Below are positions 43,715 through 52,305 of a DNA stretch of 64,000 nucleotides, piece by piece. The notes under the pieces were generated by a model. It did not search any database. It was not told the DNA's origin and worked only from the letters and a program-made list of their open reading frames with translations. A program made the position numbers and the translations under genes. Origin of the DNA: Aurantimonas coralicida_A. GTDB lineage: Bacteria; Pseudomonadota; Alphaproteobacteria; Rhizobiales; Rhizobiaceae. The DNA is taken from positions 1 to 64,000 of the forward strand of contig NZ_JAYXIH010000011.1 of NCBI RefSeq assembly GCF_036016755.1. Direction: 5' to 3'. Every line of letters begins with the position of its first letter. Within the stretch, counting starts at the first letter, position 1.

Positions 43715-45531
43715 TCGGCCGGCAACGAGACGGTGAAGCGGGCGCCGGCGACACCATTCGGCGCGTCCCCGTCCTCGATGTTTTCCGCCCGCAGCGTGCC
43801 GCCATGGGCCTCGACGATCTGCCGGCTGATCGACAGGCCGAGGCCGGAGTTCTGTCCGAAATCTTCCTCGGCCGGACGGTCGGTGTAGAAGCGCTCGAAA
43901 ATGCGGTCGATGATCTCGGCCTGGATGCCCGGTCCGTTGTCCTCGATCGTGACGACGACGCGCTGGCCGCGCCTACGCAAGAGGACATCGATCCGGCCGT
44001 TGGTCTCCGGGACGAAGGATCGGGCGTTCTCGATCAGGTTGGTGAACACTTGGCCGAGCCGCAGATCATGCCCGGTAACGACATAGCCACGCTTCATCGA
44101 AGCGGGCAATCGTTGCTTCTCGAAGGTGATCTTCACATCACGGCGCGCCCGCGAATTGCCGCGGGCGCCATCGACTACAGAGCGTAAAAGCGCGGCCAGA
44201 TCGACCTTCTGGGCGATCTGTCGGGCAAGTTCGGCGTCAAGGCGCGAGGCGTCGGCGATGTCGGTGATCAGCCGGTCGAGCCGCCGGACGTCGTGCTGGA
44301 TGATCTCGAGCAGGCGCTTCTTGGAGGTTTCGGTGCGGGCCAGCGGCAGCGTCTCCACCGCGCTGCGCAGCGAGGTCAGCGGATTTTTCAGTTCGTGGGA
44401 CACGTCGGCGGCGAAGGATTCGATCGCGTCCATACGCGCATAGAGCGCATTGGTCATGTCGCGAAGAGCGGTCGCGAGATTGCCGACCTCGTCGGCGCGA
44501 TCGCCGAAATCGGGGATCGCCGCCCGCTCGTCGACGCCGCGCCGAACCCGGATCGCCGCCGCCGAGAGGCGCCGCAGCGGCGTCGCGATAGTCGAGGCGA
44601 GCAGGATCGACAGGACGATGGTCACGATCGCGGCGACGGCGAAAACCCGGACGATCGCCATGCGCTCCGCCTGGACGATCTTGTCGATGTCGCCGCCCTG
44701 GGTCGACAGGAGCAGCACCCCGAGCACGGCACGGAAGCGCTGGATCGGCACCGCCACCGAGACGATGAGTTCGGCGCTCTCGGTGGCCCGTACGACCGTG
44801 GCCGGGCCGCCGGTCAGCGCGTTCATCACCTCCGGATAGGCGGCGCCCGATCCGCCCGGCGTCTCGCGATAGATCGGCAGGTCGCTGCGCTGGAACAGAT
44901 GACGGAACCAGTTGACCGCCGCGTCGACGAAGGCCGGCTCCTCCTCGGCCACGGGCGGCAGATTGTAGCGCAGGATCTGGCCGCGCGAATAAAGATGCCG
45001 CGAATCGAGGATCAGATTGGCGTCGCGGTCATAGAGCCGCGCCCGCGTGCGGGTCGGCGAGATCAGCCGGCGCAGCAATGGCGCGACGCGCTCCGGATTG
45101 ATCGGAAACTCCAGGCTGTCGGTGATGTCGGCGCTTGGGGCCAGCGTGTCGCCGGCCTGCAGTTCCAGGAGGCGCTCCGGATCGAGGGTGATCGAGTTGG
45201 TCTCGACCGTCGCCGATGACGCGATGGCGCTGGCGATGATTTCGCCTTGGGTCAGAAGGCTTTCGACGCGCGCGTCGATGAGCCCGGCCCGGAACTGGTT
45301 GAGATAGAGGATGCCCGAGACGAGGACGATCAGCGCCACGAGGTTGAGGAAGACGATGCGCCGCGTCAGCGAGGAAAAGATCGTATGGCCGAGCAGTCGC
45401 CGCGCCTGATAGAGGACGCGTCGGATCAGCGGCAGCCGCCGCAGCCGTTTGCGCAGGATCGCCTCGCGGCGCTGCCCCTTCGGCCCGACACCGCCGCCGT
45501 CGTCCTCGTTGGGCTCGGCTATCGAGACCAT
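43711..45531 (-). CDS. chvG: Sensor histidine kinase ChvG (ExoS-like)
   Basis: 606 residues: a charged cytoplasmic N-terminus, a membrane helix (IVFLNLVALIVLVSGILYL), a periplasmic sensor domain to about residue 280, a second helix (VRVFAVAAIVTIVLSILL), a HAMP segment, HisKA with phospho-His in ADVSHELKNPLTSLRS, and HATPase motifs (NLIENARSF, DNGPGIQ, GLGLSISRQI). It senses acidity or envelope state in rhizobia and agrobacteria and phosphorylates ChvI. It lies 7 bases after chvI. Confidence 0.95.
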   Translation of the reverse strand: MVSIAEPNEDDGGGVGPKGQRREAILRKRLRRLPLIRRVLYQARRLLGHTIFSSLTRRIVFLNLVALIVLVSGILYLNQFRAGLIDARVESLLTQGEIIASAIASSATVETNSITLDPERLLELQAGDTLAPSADITDSLEFPINPERVAPLLRRLISPTRTRARLYDRDANLILDSRHLYSRGQILRYNLPPVAEEEPAFVDAAVNWFRHLFQRSDLPIYRETPGGSGAAYPEVMNALTGGPATVVRATESAELIVSVAVPIQRFRAVLGVLLLSTQGGDIDKIVQAERMAIVRVFAVAAIVTIVLSILLASTIATPLRRLSAAAIRVRRGVDERAAIPDFGDRADEVGNLATALRDMTNALYARMDAIESFAADVSHELKNPLTSLRSAVETLPLARTETSKKRLLEIIQHDVRRLDRLITDIADASRLDAELARQIAQKVDLAALLRSVVDGARGNSRARRDVKITFEKQRLPASMKRGYVVTGHDLRLGQVFTNLIENARSFVPETNGRIDVLLRRRGQRVVVTIEDNGPGIQAEIIDRIFERFYTDRPAEEDFGQNSGLGLSISRQIVEAHGGTLRAENIEDGDAPNGVAGARFTVSLPAE

Positions 45532-45538
45532 GCGCGCC

Positions 45539-46243
45539 TCAAGCTTCGCGGAAACGATAGCCGACGCCGTAGAGGGTCTCGATCATGTCGAAATCGTCGT
45601 CGATCACCTTGAACTTCTTGCGAAGCCGCTTGATGTGACTGTCGATCGTGCGGTCGTCCACATAGACCTGCTCGTCATAGGCCGCGTCCATCAGGGCATC
45701 ACGGCTCTTCACCACGCCCGGCCGCTGGGCGAGCGAGTGGAGGATTAGGAACTCGGTCACCGTCAGGGTGACCGGCTGGCCCATCCAGGTGCAGGTGTGC
45801 CGTTCCTGGTCCATGACCAGCTGACCGCGCTCGAGCGAGGATTCGGGCGTCGGCACGCCGGTCTTGGCGACGCCCTCACGCGCCGCCCCACGCCGCAGCA
45901 GCGCCCGCACCCGCTCGACCAGAAGCCGCTGCGAAAACGGTTTGCGGATGTAGTCGTCGGCGCCCATCTTCAAGCCGAAGAGCTCATCGATCTCCTCGTC
46001 CTTCGACGTCAGGAAGATCACCGGCAGATCGGATTTCTGCCGCAGGCGTCTGAGCAGTTCCATGCCGTCCATGCGCGGCATCTTGATATCGAAAATCGCA
46101 AGATTGGGTGGGCGCGACTGCAGACCTTCGAGGGCGGACGCCCCGTCGGTGTAGGTCTCGACCCGGTAGCCCTCATTTTCAAGCGCGATGGAAACCGACG
46201 CGAGAATATTCCTGTCGTCGTCGACCAGGGCGATCGTAGGCAT
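45539..46243 (-). CDS. chvI: OmpR-type response regulator ChvI
   Basis: About 234 residues. The receiver domain shows TIALVDDDRNI, the phospho-Asp in LAIFDIKMPRMDG, the Thr/Ser switch in VIFLTSKDEEIDELFG and Lys in IRKPFSQ. The C-terminal winged helix (LTVTEFLILHSLAQRPG, DRTIDSHIKRLRKKF, GVGYRF) binds DNA. ATG 46243 matches the usual ChvI start; ATG 46258, with a stronger GGAGGG site, would add five residues. It is activated by ChvG. Confidence 0.95.
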   Translation of the reverse strand: MPTIALVDDDRNILASVSIALENEGYRVETYTDGASALEGLQSRPPNLAIFDIKMPRMDGMELLRRLRQKSDLPVIFLTSKDEEIDELFGLKMGADDYIRKPFSQRLLVERVRALLRRGAAREGVAKTGVPTPESSLERGQLVMDQERHTCTWMGQPVTLTVTEFLILHSLAQRPGVVKSRDALMDAAYDEQVYVDDRTIDSHIKRLRKKFKVIDDDFDMIETLYGVGYRFREA

Positions 46244-46514
46244 TGCGGTACTCTCCATTTTCCACCCTCCACGCGACATCGCTGTCGTTTGAAGCGCCCA
46301 GCTGTCTCGCCGGTTGCCGACGGTCTTTTGTCCGGCGGCAGGCCTGTCCCTTCTGGGAGAAGGCCGGTCGATCCGGACCTCCCCGCTGTTGGCGCGATAG
46401 TATCGCCCATCTGCGGTAAATGTGGCGGAATGACAAAATTACAAAGCCGCGGGCGCTAAAGTCGAAAGGCCGCGCCCCCGTTGCGGAGCATCGTGCGAAA
46501 AAAATCGCCGACAT

Positions 46515-46596
46515 ATCAAACGATTTGTAGAGCGGATCGAACCGATTAGAATGATCCATCGCCAGTCTAAATCGATTAACATCCTGTTTCGATTAA
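46515..46596. promoter_or_regulatory. Cluster of CGATT-containing operator-like sites upstream of pckA
   Basis: In the 460-base chvI-pckA gap, the pentamer CGATT occurs at 46521, 46543, 46573 and 46590. The best site, TAAATCGATTAA (46568-46579), is nearly palindromic with a central CG, the form of LacI-family operators. TTTCGATTAA (46587-46596) resembles a second site. A LacI-type regulator, PckR, controls pckA in Sinorhizobium, so it is the leading candidate, though not shown here. Confidence 0.5.
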
Positions 46597-46703
46597 GCAT
46601 TCCCGGATGAATCGGGTTGATCGGCAGGCCCTCGGGCAGTATCAAGCAGGTCTATTGCGAGACCGCTTGCTGAGGAGCGGCCGCACGGCATGGGAGATGA
46701 CGG

Positions 46704-48314
46704 GTGGACGAGATCGGCACGCGCAACGCCAATAGCGGGATCGAGACGACGGGATTGTCGGATCTGTCCTCGGTACGGTGGAACCTCAAGGAAGCGGAAC
46801 TGGTGGAGACCGCCGTCAGGCGGGGCGAGGGACAGTTGACGGCGCACGGTGCTTTTGCCGCGGTCACCGGCAAGCACACGGGCCGATCGCCGAAGGATAA
46901 ATTCCTCGTCCGCGACGACACCACCGATCCCGTGGTCTGGTGGGACAACAACGCGGCGATGGAGCCCGAGGTTTTCGAGCGGCTCTACGACGATTTCAAG
47001 GCCGCCGCGAAAGGCCGTGATCTGTTCGTGCAGGATCTGATCGGCGGCGCCGATCCGGCCAATGCGATCCGCGTGCGCGTCGTCACCGAATACGCCTGGC
47101 ACTCCTTGTTCATCCGCACGCTTTTGATCCGTCCGACTGAGGATCAACTGAAGGACTTCGTGCCGGAGATGACGATCATCGACCTGCCGTCGTTCAAGGC
47201 CGATCCGGAGCGTCACGGCTGCCGTTCCGAGACGGTGATCGCCGTCGACATGACGCGCAAGATCGTTCTGGTCGGCGGCAGTTCCTATGCCGGCGAGATG
47301 AAGAAGTCGGTGTTCTCGGCACTCAATTTCCTCCTGCCGGAGCGCGGCGTCATGCCGATGCATTGTTCGGCCAATGTCGGTCCGGACGGCGACGCGGCGG
47401 TCTTCTTCGGCCTATCCGGCACCGGCAAGACGACCCTGTCGGCCGACCCGCACCGCACCCTCCTCGGCGACGACGAGCACGGCTGGGGCGAGGATGGCAT
47501 CTTCAATTTCGAGGGTGGCTGCTACGCCAAGACGATCCGTCTGTCGGCCGAGGCCGAACCCGAGATCTTCGCGACCACCCGCCGCTTCGGCACGGTGCTG
47601 GAGAACGTCGTCCTCGATGCTGATCGAGTGCCCGACTTCGACGACGGTTCGCTCACCGAGAACGCCCGCGCCGCCTATCCGCTGCACTTTATCCCGAATG
47701 CCAGCGAGACCGGCCGCGACGGCCATCCGAAGAACATCATCATGCTGACCGCCGACGCGTTCGGCGTGATGCCGCCGATTGCCCGGCTGACCCCGGCCGA
47801 GGCCATGTACCACTTCCTGTCCGGCTACACCGCGAAGGTCGCCGGCACGGAAAAGGGCGTGACCGAGCCCGAGGCGACCTTCTCGACCTGCTTCGGCGCA
47901 CCGTTCATGCCGCGTCACCCCTCGGAATACGGCAATCTCCTACGCGATCTGATCGGTCGCCACGACGTCGATTGCTGGCTGGTCAACACCGGCTGGACCG
48001 GCGGCGCCTACGGCACCGGCCATCGCATGCCGATCAAGGCGACTCGCAAGCTTCTCGCCGCCGCGCTCGACGGCTCGCTGAAGGACGCCGAGTTCCGCAC
48101 CGATCCGAATTTCGGCTTCCAGGTGCCGGTCGCGGTGGAGGGCGTCGACAGCGCCATCCTCGACCCGCGCTCGACCTGGGCCGATACGGCGGCCTACGAC
48201 GCCCAGGCGAGAAAGCTGGTCGAAATGTTCCGCAACAACTTCGCGAAATTCGAGAGCCACGTCGATGCCGACGTGCTCGAGGCCGCGCCGGCCCAGGCGA
48301 TGGCGGCCGAATAG
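46704..48314 (+). CDS. pckA: Phosphoenolpyruvate carboxykinase (ATP)
   Basis: 536 residues, the gluconeogenic enzyme converting oxaloacetate and ATP to PEP. Motifs: TGRSPKDKFLVRD, the substrate motif MPMHCSANVGPDGD, the P-loop GLSGTGKTT, GDDEHGWGEDGIFNFEGG with metal-binding Asp, and TGWTGGAYGTG. The start is GTG 46704 behind GGGAGATGACGG. It is divergent from chvI, an order shared with other Hyphomicrobiales. A terminator follows. Confidence 0.97.
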   Translation: MDEIGTRNANSGIETTGLSDLSSVRWNLKEAELVETAVRRGEGQLTAHGAFAAVTGKHTGRSPKDKFLVRDDTTDPVVWWDNNAAMEPEVFERLYDDFKAAAKGRDLFVQDLIGGADPANAIRVRVVTEYAWHSLFIRTLLIRPTEDQLKDFVPEMTIIDLPSFKADPERHGCRSETVIAVDMTRKIVLVGGSSYAGEMKKSVFSALNFLLPERGVMPMHCSANVGPDGDAAVFFGLSGTGKTTLSADPHRTLLGDDEHGWGEDGIFNFEGGCYAKTIRLSAEAEPEIFATTRRFGTVLENVVLDADRVPDFDDGSLTENARAAYPLHFIPNASETGRDGHPKNIIMLTADAFGVMPPIARLTPAEAMYHFLSGYTAKVAGTEKGVTEPEATFSTCFGAPFMPRHPSEYGNLLRDLIGRHDVDCWLVNTGWTGGAYGTGHRMPIKATRKLLAAALDGSLKDAEFRTDPNFGFQVPVAVEGVDSAILDPRSTWADTAAYDAQARKLVEMFRNNFAKFESHVDADVLEAAPAQAMAAE

Positions 48315-48344
48315 CCCCGCCACGCAAAGACCGTTCGTTCGAGC

Positions 48345-48375
48345 AAAGGCTCGCGGCCCCGGCCGCGGGCCTTTT
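48345..48375 (+). terminator. Rho-independent terminator after pckA
   Basis: AAAGGC-T-CGCGGC pairs with GCCGCG-G-GCCTTT across a short loop (48345-48375), ending in TTTTCGTTT. It lies 30 bases after the pckA stop. Confidence 0.8.
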
Positions 48376-48495
48376 CGTTTGCCGGGAGGCGCGGCGTGGG
48401 GCGGGCGCGTTGCGATCGCCGAAGACCCTCTATAGTGCGATCAGGCCGGACCGGGATCGCAAGGGAAGCCGGGCGGCAAGCGAAGGGCGAGGCAA

Positions 48496-48930
48496 ATGGC
48501 GGGGGAGCACGATCTCAAGATCAACGATCGGGTGACGATTCCCGACGCCGATCTCGAGGAGCAATTCATCCGCGCCGGCGGCCCGGGCGGCCAGAACGTC
48601 AACAAGGTCTCGACGGCGGTGCAGCTCCGGTTCCTCGGGAGTCAGTCCACCGCGCTGCATCCCGATGCGCATCGCCGACTGTTGCGGTTGGCCGGTCAGC
48701 GGGCGACCAAGGATGGGGACGTCCTCATCGAGGCCTCGCGCTTTCGCAGCCAGGAGCGCAACCGCGAGGACGCCAGGGAGCGGCTGGCCGAGCTGGTGCG
48801 CGAGGCGCTGAAGCCGCCGCCGCCGCCGCGCCGCAAGACCAGGCCGACCAAAGGCTCGATCGAGCGCCGGCTGAAAGCCAAGAAAGGCCGTTCCCAGACC
48901 AAGCGGATGCGCGGGAGCGTGGATGATTGA
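48496..48930 (+). CDS. arfB: Alternative ribosome-rescue factor ArfB (peptidyl-tRNA hydrolase YaeJ)
   Basis: 144 residues. The class-I release-factor-like catalytic motif is GGQ at residues 31-33 in AGGPGGQNVNKVSTAV. The C-terminal tail is Lys/Arg-rich (PPPPPRRKTRPTKGS and SQTKRMR), which in ArfB enters the empty mRNA channel of stalled ribosomes. It releases peptides from non-stop complexes. ATG 48496 has a GGCGAGG-like site. It is probably monocistronic. Confidence 0.94.
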   Translation: MAGEHDLKINDRVTIPDADLEEQFIRAGGPGGQNVNKVSTAVQLRFLGSQSTALHPDAHRRLLRLAGQRATKDGDVLIEASRFRSQERNREDARERLAELVREALKPPPPPRRKTRPTKGSIERRLKAKKGRSQTKRMRGSVDD

Positions 48931-48998
48931 GGGGGGAGGCGGGAATCGGCCGCTACTTGGATTAAGATCGTTTTGCACCAAAGCGCCTTTTGCAAGGC

Positions 48999-49821
48999 AT
49001 GCTCGACCGCAAAAACCATCTTGCCAATCGCAATCGTAACAACGATCTTCTGGGCATGGCAAAGAACAGCAAAACCCGCGTCCGGCGAGATTACGCTTAT
49101 GCGATCGTCGATACTCGTGAAAGCGGCGAAATTTGCGTTACTTATGACTTCGAGCGCGACGCGGTCGAAGTATCGGAAGCCGAAGAAGGTTCGACTAAGA
49201 CGGTTCGCAGCTACGATCGCGATTCCGGCAAACCAAAGATTACATCGTCGGTGCCGTCGACGGGAAGCACGACGTTCGATCCAACGCGTGCGCTACACGC
49301 GTACGATCATGTCATCGCGATAGATACAAACTGCAGAACGATCCAAAGGAAGAGGTGCGCAGCCTGCCTAATCATACTATGTGCCCGGAGGCCTTTCAGC
49401 CCACGGGAACGCGATTCCCTTTCTAGCGCTCGCCGCTTATTTCATAGTCGGGATCAGCGAAGAGGAAAATCCGGAACGGATCGGATGGCATCTAACAATC
49501 ACGAATAACATCATTCCGGCCTATCGAAGCTTCCATGGGAAAATCGCGATCATATCTGATAGTGAGCTTGGGCTTCAGCCACAGATAAATTCCCAAGAGG
49601 TCGGTTACTATGACGATCAAATACTCCCAGATTGGGCTAAATTTATTTACGGCTCTGACAAAGAGCGTGACACGCTGAATGGAGAGATGCTGGCATTCTG
49701 TCATAGAGGCGCGACGCGGCTGCTAGATGAAATGGAGAAGCAAGCTGACCCATTCCGGTGTCAAACTCCCGGAGACGCCAATTTTGAGAGCTACGCTGCA
49801 GTCAAGATAGGATCGGGTTAG
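48999..49821 (+). pseudogene. Frameshifted, AT-richer gene of unknown function
   Basis: Two overlapping frames look like one protein. The first (from ATG 48999 or 49056) runs through KTRVRRDYAYAIVDTRESG, YDHVIAIDTN and about CLIIL near 49380. The second, from about 49405, continues NAIPFLALAAYFIVGIS, ERIGWHLTITNNIIPAYRSF, KIAIISDSELGLQPQ, DWAKFIYGSDKERDTLNG to the stop at 49819-49821. A short middle frame spells PEAFQPTG at the joint, so two shifts are needed. Composition is more AT-rich than the neighbours, suggesting transfer. The family is not recognised. It could be a decayed gene or sequencing error. Confidence 0.55.
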
Positions 49822-50013
49822 AAATCAACTTGTTGCCCGATCAGCGCGGATTGCAAATACAGAGTTAACGAGGTTTGGTGATCAAAATCCGCCCTCAGTC
49901 CTGACGATTACGTGATCGCGAAAAGTGAAGCCGGGCGCGGCCGGCTTCGTATCTCCCGCATCCTCCCAAGTCGGGACGGAACGTTTCACCAACGAAACAG
50001 GGAGACTTCCAAC

Positions 50014-50583
50014 ATGATCAAGACTCTGATCCGCACCACCGCCATCGCCTCGCTCATCGCCGTCGGAACCGTGGGCGTCACCTCGGCCAGTTTCGCCCAG
50101 GACATGCCGATGGTCGGCGGCGCGCCGATGGACCCGGCCAAGACCATTCCGGAAAATGCATCGGCCGCCGACAATCTCACGACGCTGGTCGCCGCGGTGA
50201 AGGCCGCCGGCCTCGTCGAGACGCTCGCCGGCGAGGGACCGTTCACGGTCTTCGCGCCGACCAACGAAGCGTTCGAGAAGCTTCCCGACGGCACGGTCGA
50301 GACGCTGCTGAAGCCCGAAAACAAGGATCAGCTCACCAAGATCCTGACCTATCATGTGGTGCCGGCGGCTGCGACGTCCGAGGCGGCGATGCAGATGATC
50401 AAGGACGATGGCGGCAAGCATAATGTTACCACCGTTTCCGGCGGCACGCTGACGCTGCAGATGGACGGCGACAAGCTGGTCGTCATCGACGAATCCGGCA
50501 ATGCCGCGACGGTCACCCAGGCCGACGTCATGCAGGCAAACGGCGTCGTGCATGTGATCGATAGCGTGCTGATGCCGAAATAA
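50014..50583 (+). CDS. Exported fasciclin (FAS1) domain protein
   Basis: 189 residues. A signal peptide ends at SFA-QD. One FAS1 domain follows, with the two family blocks FTVFAPTNEAF near residue 82 and VVHVIDSVLMP at the C-terminus, plus LTYHVVPA between them. FAS1 proteins mediate adhesion in periplasm or extracellular matrix; the bacterial role is usually unassigned. ATG 50014 follows CAGGGAG. A strong GC hairpin follows the gene. Confidence 0.9.
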   Translation: MIKTLIRTTAIASLIAVGTVGVTSASFAQDMPMVGGAPMDPAKTIPENASAADNLTTLVAAVKAAGLVETLAGEGPFTVFAPTNEAFEKLPDGTVETLLKPENKDQLTKILTYHVVPAAATSEAAMQMIKDDGGKHNVTTVSGGTLTLQMDGDKLVVIDESGNAATVTQADVMQANGVVHVIDSVLMPK

Positions 50584-50632
50584 GGCTCGGTCCTGACCAC
50601 GGCGGGCTGATGTCGCTCCTGCCGATGTGATC

Positions 50633-50664
50633 GCCCCCGCGCCCTTCGTGAATGGCGCGGGGGC
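50633..50664 (+). terminator. GC hairpin after the fasciclin gene
   Basis: A perfect 11-bp stem, GCCCCCGCGCC (50633-50643) with GGCGCGGGGGC (50654-50664), has a 10-base loop. No T tract follows, so termination strength is uncertain. Confidence 0.5.
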
Positions 50665-50774
50665 CTCAGTGCCCCTATTGTCGCGACGATCGGCTGCCGC
50701 GCCGCGACGTGGCAACTACCCGTGCGGCCGGGGAGTGACGGCGAATGCCGCCTCGTCGAACCAGGGAGATCATC

Positions 50775-51281
50775 ATGATGAGACGCAATTTTCTGCTGAG
50801 CACCGCGGCGATGGCCGCGACGGCCATCGGCGGCGGTCTGTTTTTCGGCTCGCGCGCGAAAAGCCGCGAAGCGGCGTTTCCGGTATCGCTGACCCCGGAC
50901 GAGTGGCGCGCCAAGCTGACGCCGGAACAGTTTGCCGTGCTGCGTGAGGAATCGACCGAGCGCCCCTTCACCAGCCCGCTCAACGACAACAAGCAGGCTG
51001 GCGTCTATGCCTGCGCCGGCTGCGATACGCCGGCATATTCCTCGGCGAACAAGTATGATTCCAAGACCGGTTGGCCGAGCTTTTGGGCGCCGCTGTCGGC
51101 GTCGGCGATCGGCACCAGGACGGACTACGCGCTGATCTATCCGCGAACCGAAGTCCACTGCGCCACCTGCGGCGGGCATTTCGGCCATATCTTCGACGAT
51201 GGTCCGGCGCCGACTGGCAAGCGGCATTGCCTGAACGGCGTGGCGCTAGCCTTCAAGCCGGGCGCGACCACCGCCTCCTGA
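50775..51281 (+). CDS. msrB: Exported peptide-methionine (R)-S-oxide reductase MsrB
   Basis: 168 residues. The N-terminus MMRRNFLLSTAAMAATAIGG is a twin-arginine (Tat) signal. The MsrB domain has the two zinc CxxC pairs (CAGCD and CATCGGHFGH), TGWPSFW, and the catalytic Cys in KRHCLNGVAL. It reduces oxidised methionine, here in the periplasm. ATG 50775 follows AGGGAG. Tat export fits a protein folded around zinc before secretion. It lies just after the fasciclin gene. Confidence 0.9.
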   Translation: MMRRNFLLSTAAMAATAIGGGLFFGSRAKSREAAFPVSLTPDEWRAKLTPEQFAVLREESTERPFTSPLNDNKQAGVYACAGCDTPAYSSANKYDSKTGWPSFWAPLSASAIGTRTDYALIYPRTEVHCATCGGHFGHIFDDGPAPTGKRHCLNGVALAFKPGATTAS

Positions 51282-51502
51282 CCCGACGGGCAGGTTCGAC
51301 TGGACAAGCCAACGGCGGCCTGGCTCGGGTCGCCGTTTTCCGTTTGGCAAGGAAACGGTGCCAGTATCGTGACATCCACGGCACCGGCGCGATGGATTGA
51401 ATGGCCGGACAGGCGACGCCATATGGAGAAGTGAAAGCCGGAGAAGGTGCCGCTAAAGGGCCATCTCCCAGAAAGTCGCTTCTTGAAGGACTTGGCAGAC
51501 CG

Positions 51503-51937
51503 ATGAGCCGTATGACGCCGTTTTCCAGCCCGCTTCTGCTTGGCTTCGACAGTGTCGAAAAGACCCTTGAGCGGATTGTTAAGGCTGGCGACGGCTACCC
51601 GCCCTATAATATCGAACGTATCCGGCCTGGCAAGGACGGTGAGATATGCGACGACCTGATCCGCATTACCCTTGCGGTCGCCGGTTTCAGGCCGGAGGAG
51701 TTGGAGGTCACGACCGAAGAGAACCAGCTTTTGATCCGCGGTCGCCAGAACGACGAGACCGAGCGCGAATATCTGCATCGCGGCATCGCCGCGCGGCAGT
51801 TTCAGAAATGCTTCCTGCTCGCGGACGGTATGCGGATCATCGGAGCGCGGTTGAAGAACGGGCTTTTGTTCATCGATCTGGCAAAGCCGGAGCCTGAGCG
51901 AATCGTTAAGAAGATCGAGATCGCGGTCGCCGACTGA
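51503..51937 (+). CDS. Small heat-shock protein (Hsp20/IbpA family)
   Basis: 144 residues from ATG 51503, which fits the conserved rhizobial N-terminus (SRMTPFSSPLLLGFD). The alpha-crystallin domain runs about 40-135: YPPYNIERI, LIRITLAVAGFRPEEL, LHRGIAARQFQKCFLLADG, and ARLKNGLLFIDLAK with its L-x-x-G-L-L-like end. It is an ATP-independent holdase. It is followed by a DUF1150 gene after 35 bases, a pairing typical of the group. A longer in-frame leader from 51401 is not supported. Confidence 0.92.
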   Translation: MSRMTPFSSPLLLGFDSVEKTLERIVKAGDGYPPYNIERIRPGKDGEICDDLIRITLAVAGFRPEELEVTTEENQLLIRGRQNDETEREYLHRGIAARQFQKCFLLADGMRIIGARLKNGLLFIDLAKPEPERIVKKIEIAVAD

Positions 51938-51972
51938 CCGAGTATCGCGTAGCCTTTAAAGGAGACGGTGCC

Positions 51973-52227
51973 ATGACCGAACACCAGATTTCGACTGTCA
52001 GCGAGACCGATCTTGCCGCCATCGGCGAGGGCCACGTCGCGTATCTGCGCCAGATGACCTCGGACGAGATGCGCGCGCGGTTTCCCGCCGCGCAATCGAT
52101 CCGCCCCGGGCTCAATCTGTGGGCCTTGTTCTCGGCCGACGGCACGCCGCTGGCGGTGTCCGACGACCGCGGCAGCATCCTGGCGAGCGCCAACGAAAAC
52201 GAGTTGGAGACGGTCAGCCTCCACTGA
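51973..52227 (+). CDS. DUF1150 family protein
   Basis: 84 residues: VSETDLAAIGEGHVAYLRQM, then GLNLWALFSADGTPLAVSDDRG, then NELETVSLH. This is the complete DUF1150 domain, found in alphaproteobacteria next to small heat-shock genes. There is no membrane segment. An AAAGGAGACGG site precedes ATG 51973. The function is unknown; context suggests a role in heat or translation stress. Confidence 0.85.
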   Translation: MTEHQISTVSETDLAAIGEGHVAYLRQMTSDEMRARFPAAQSIRPGLNLWALFSADGTPLAVSDDRGSILASANENELETVSLH

Positions 52228-52253
52228 CTGCAACGACCACGACGACAGATCAG

Positions 52254-52287
52254 GGCGACCATGCCGGACCGGCGTGGTCGCCTTTTT
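52254..52287 (+). terminator. Terminator after the Hsp20-DUF1150 pair
   Basis: GGCGACCA (52254-52261) pairs with TGGTCGCC (52275-52282), with an inner GCCGG/CCGGC stem, followed by TTTTT (52283-52287). It lies between this pair and the convergent ptsN gene. Confidence 0.85.
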
Positions 52288-52305
52288 CGTGAGAGGTGGA
52301 GAAAA

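Noticed and set aside
49983..49998. GTTTC-N6-GAAAC inverted repeat before the fasciclin gene
   Set aside because: The arms are only 5 bp and lie immediately before the ribosome-binding site, so they are easily expected by chance.
51311..51340. Possible terminator after msrB
   Set aside because: The ACGGCG/CGCCGT stem is only 6 bp with a 13-base loop and four T; too weak to annotate.
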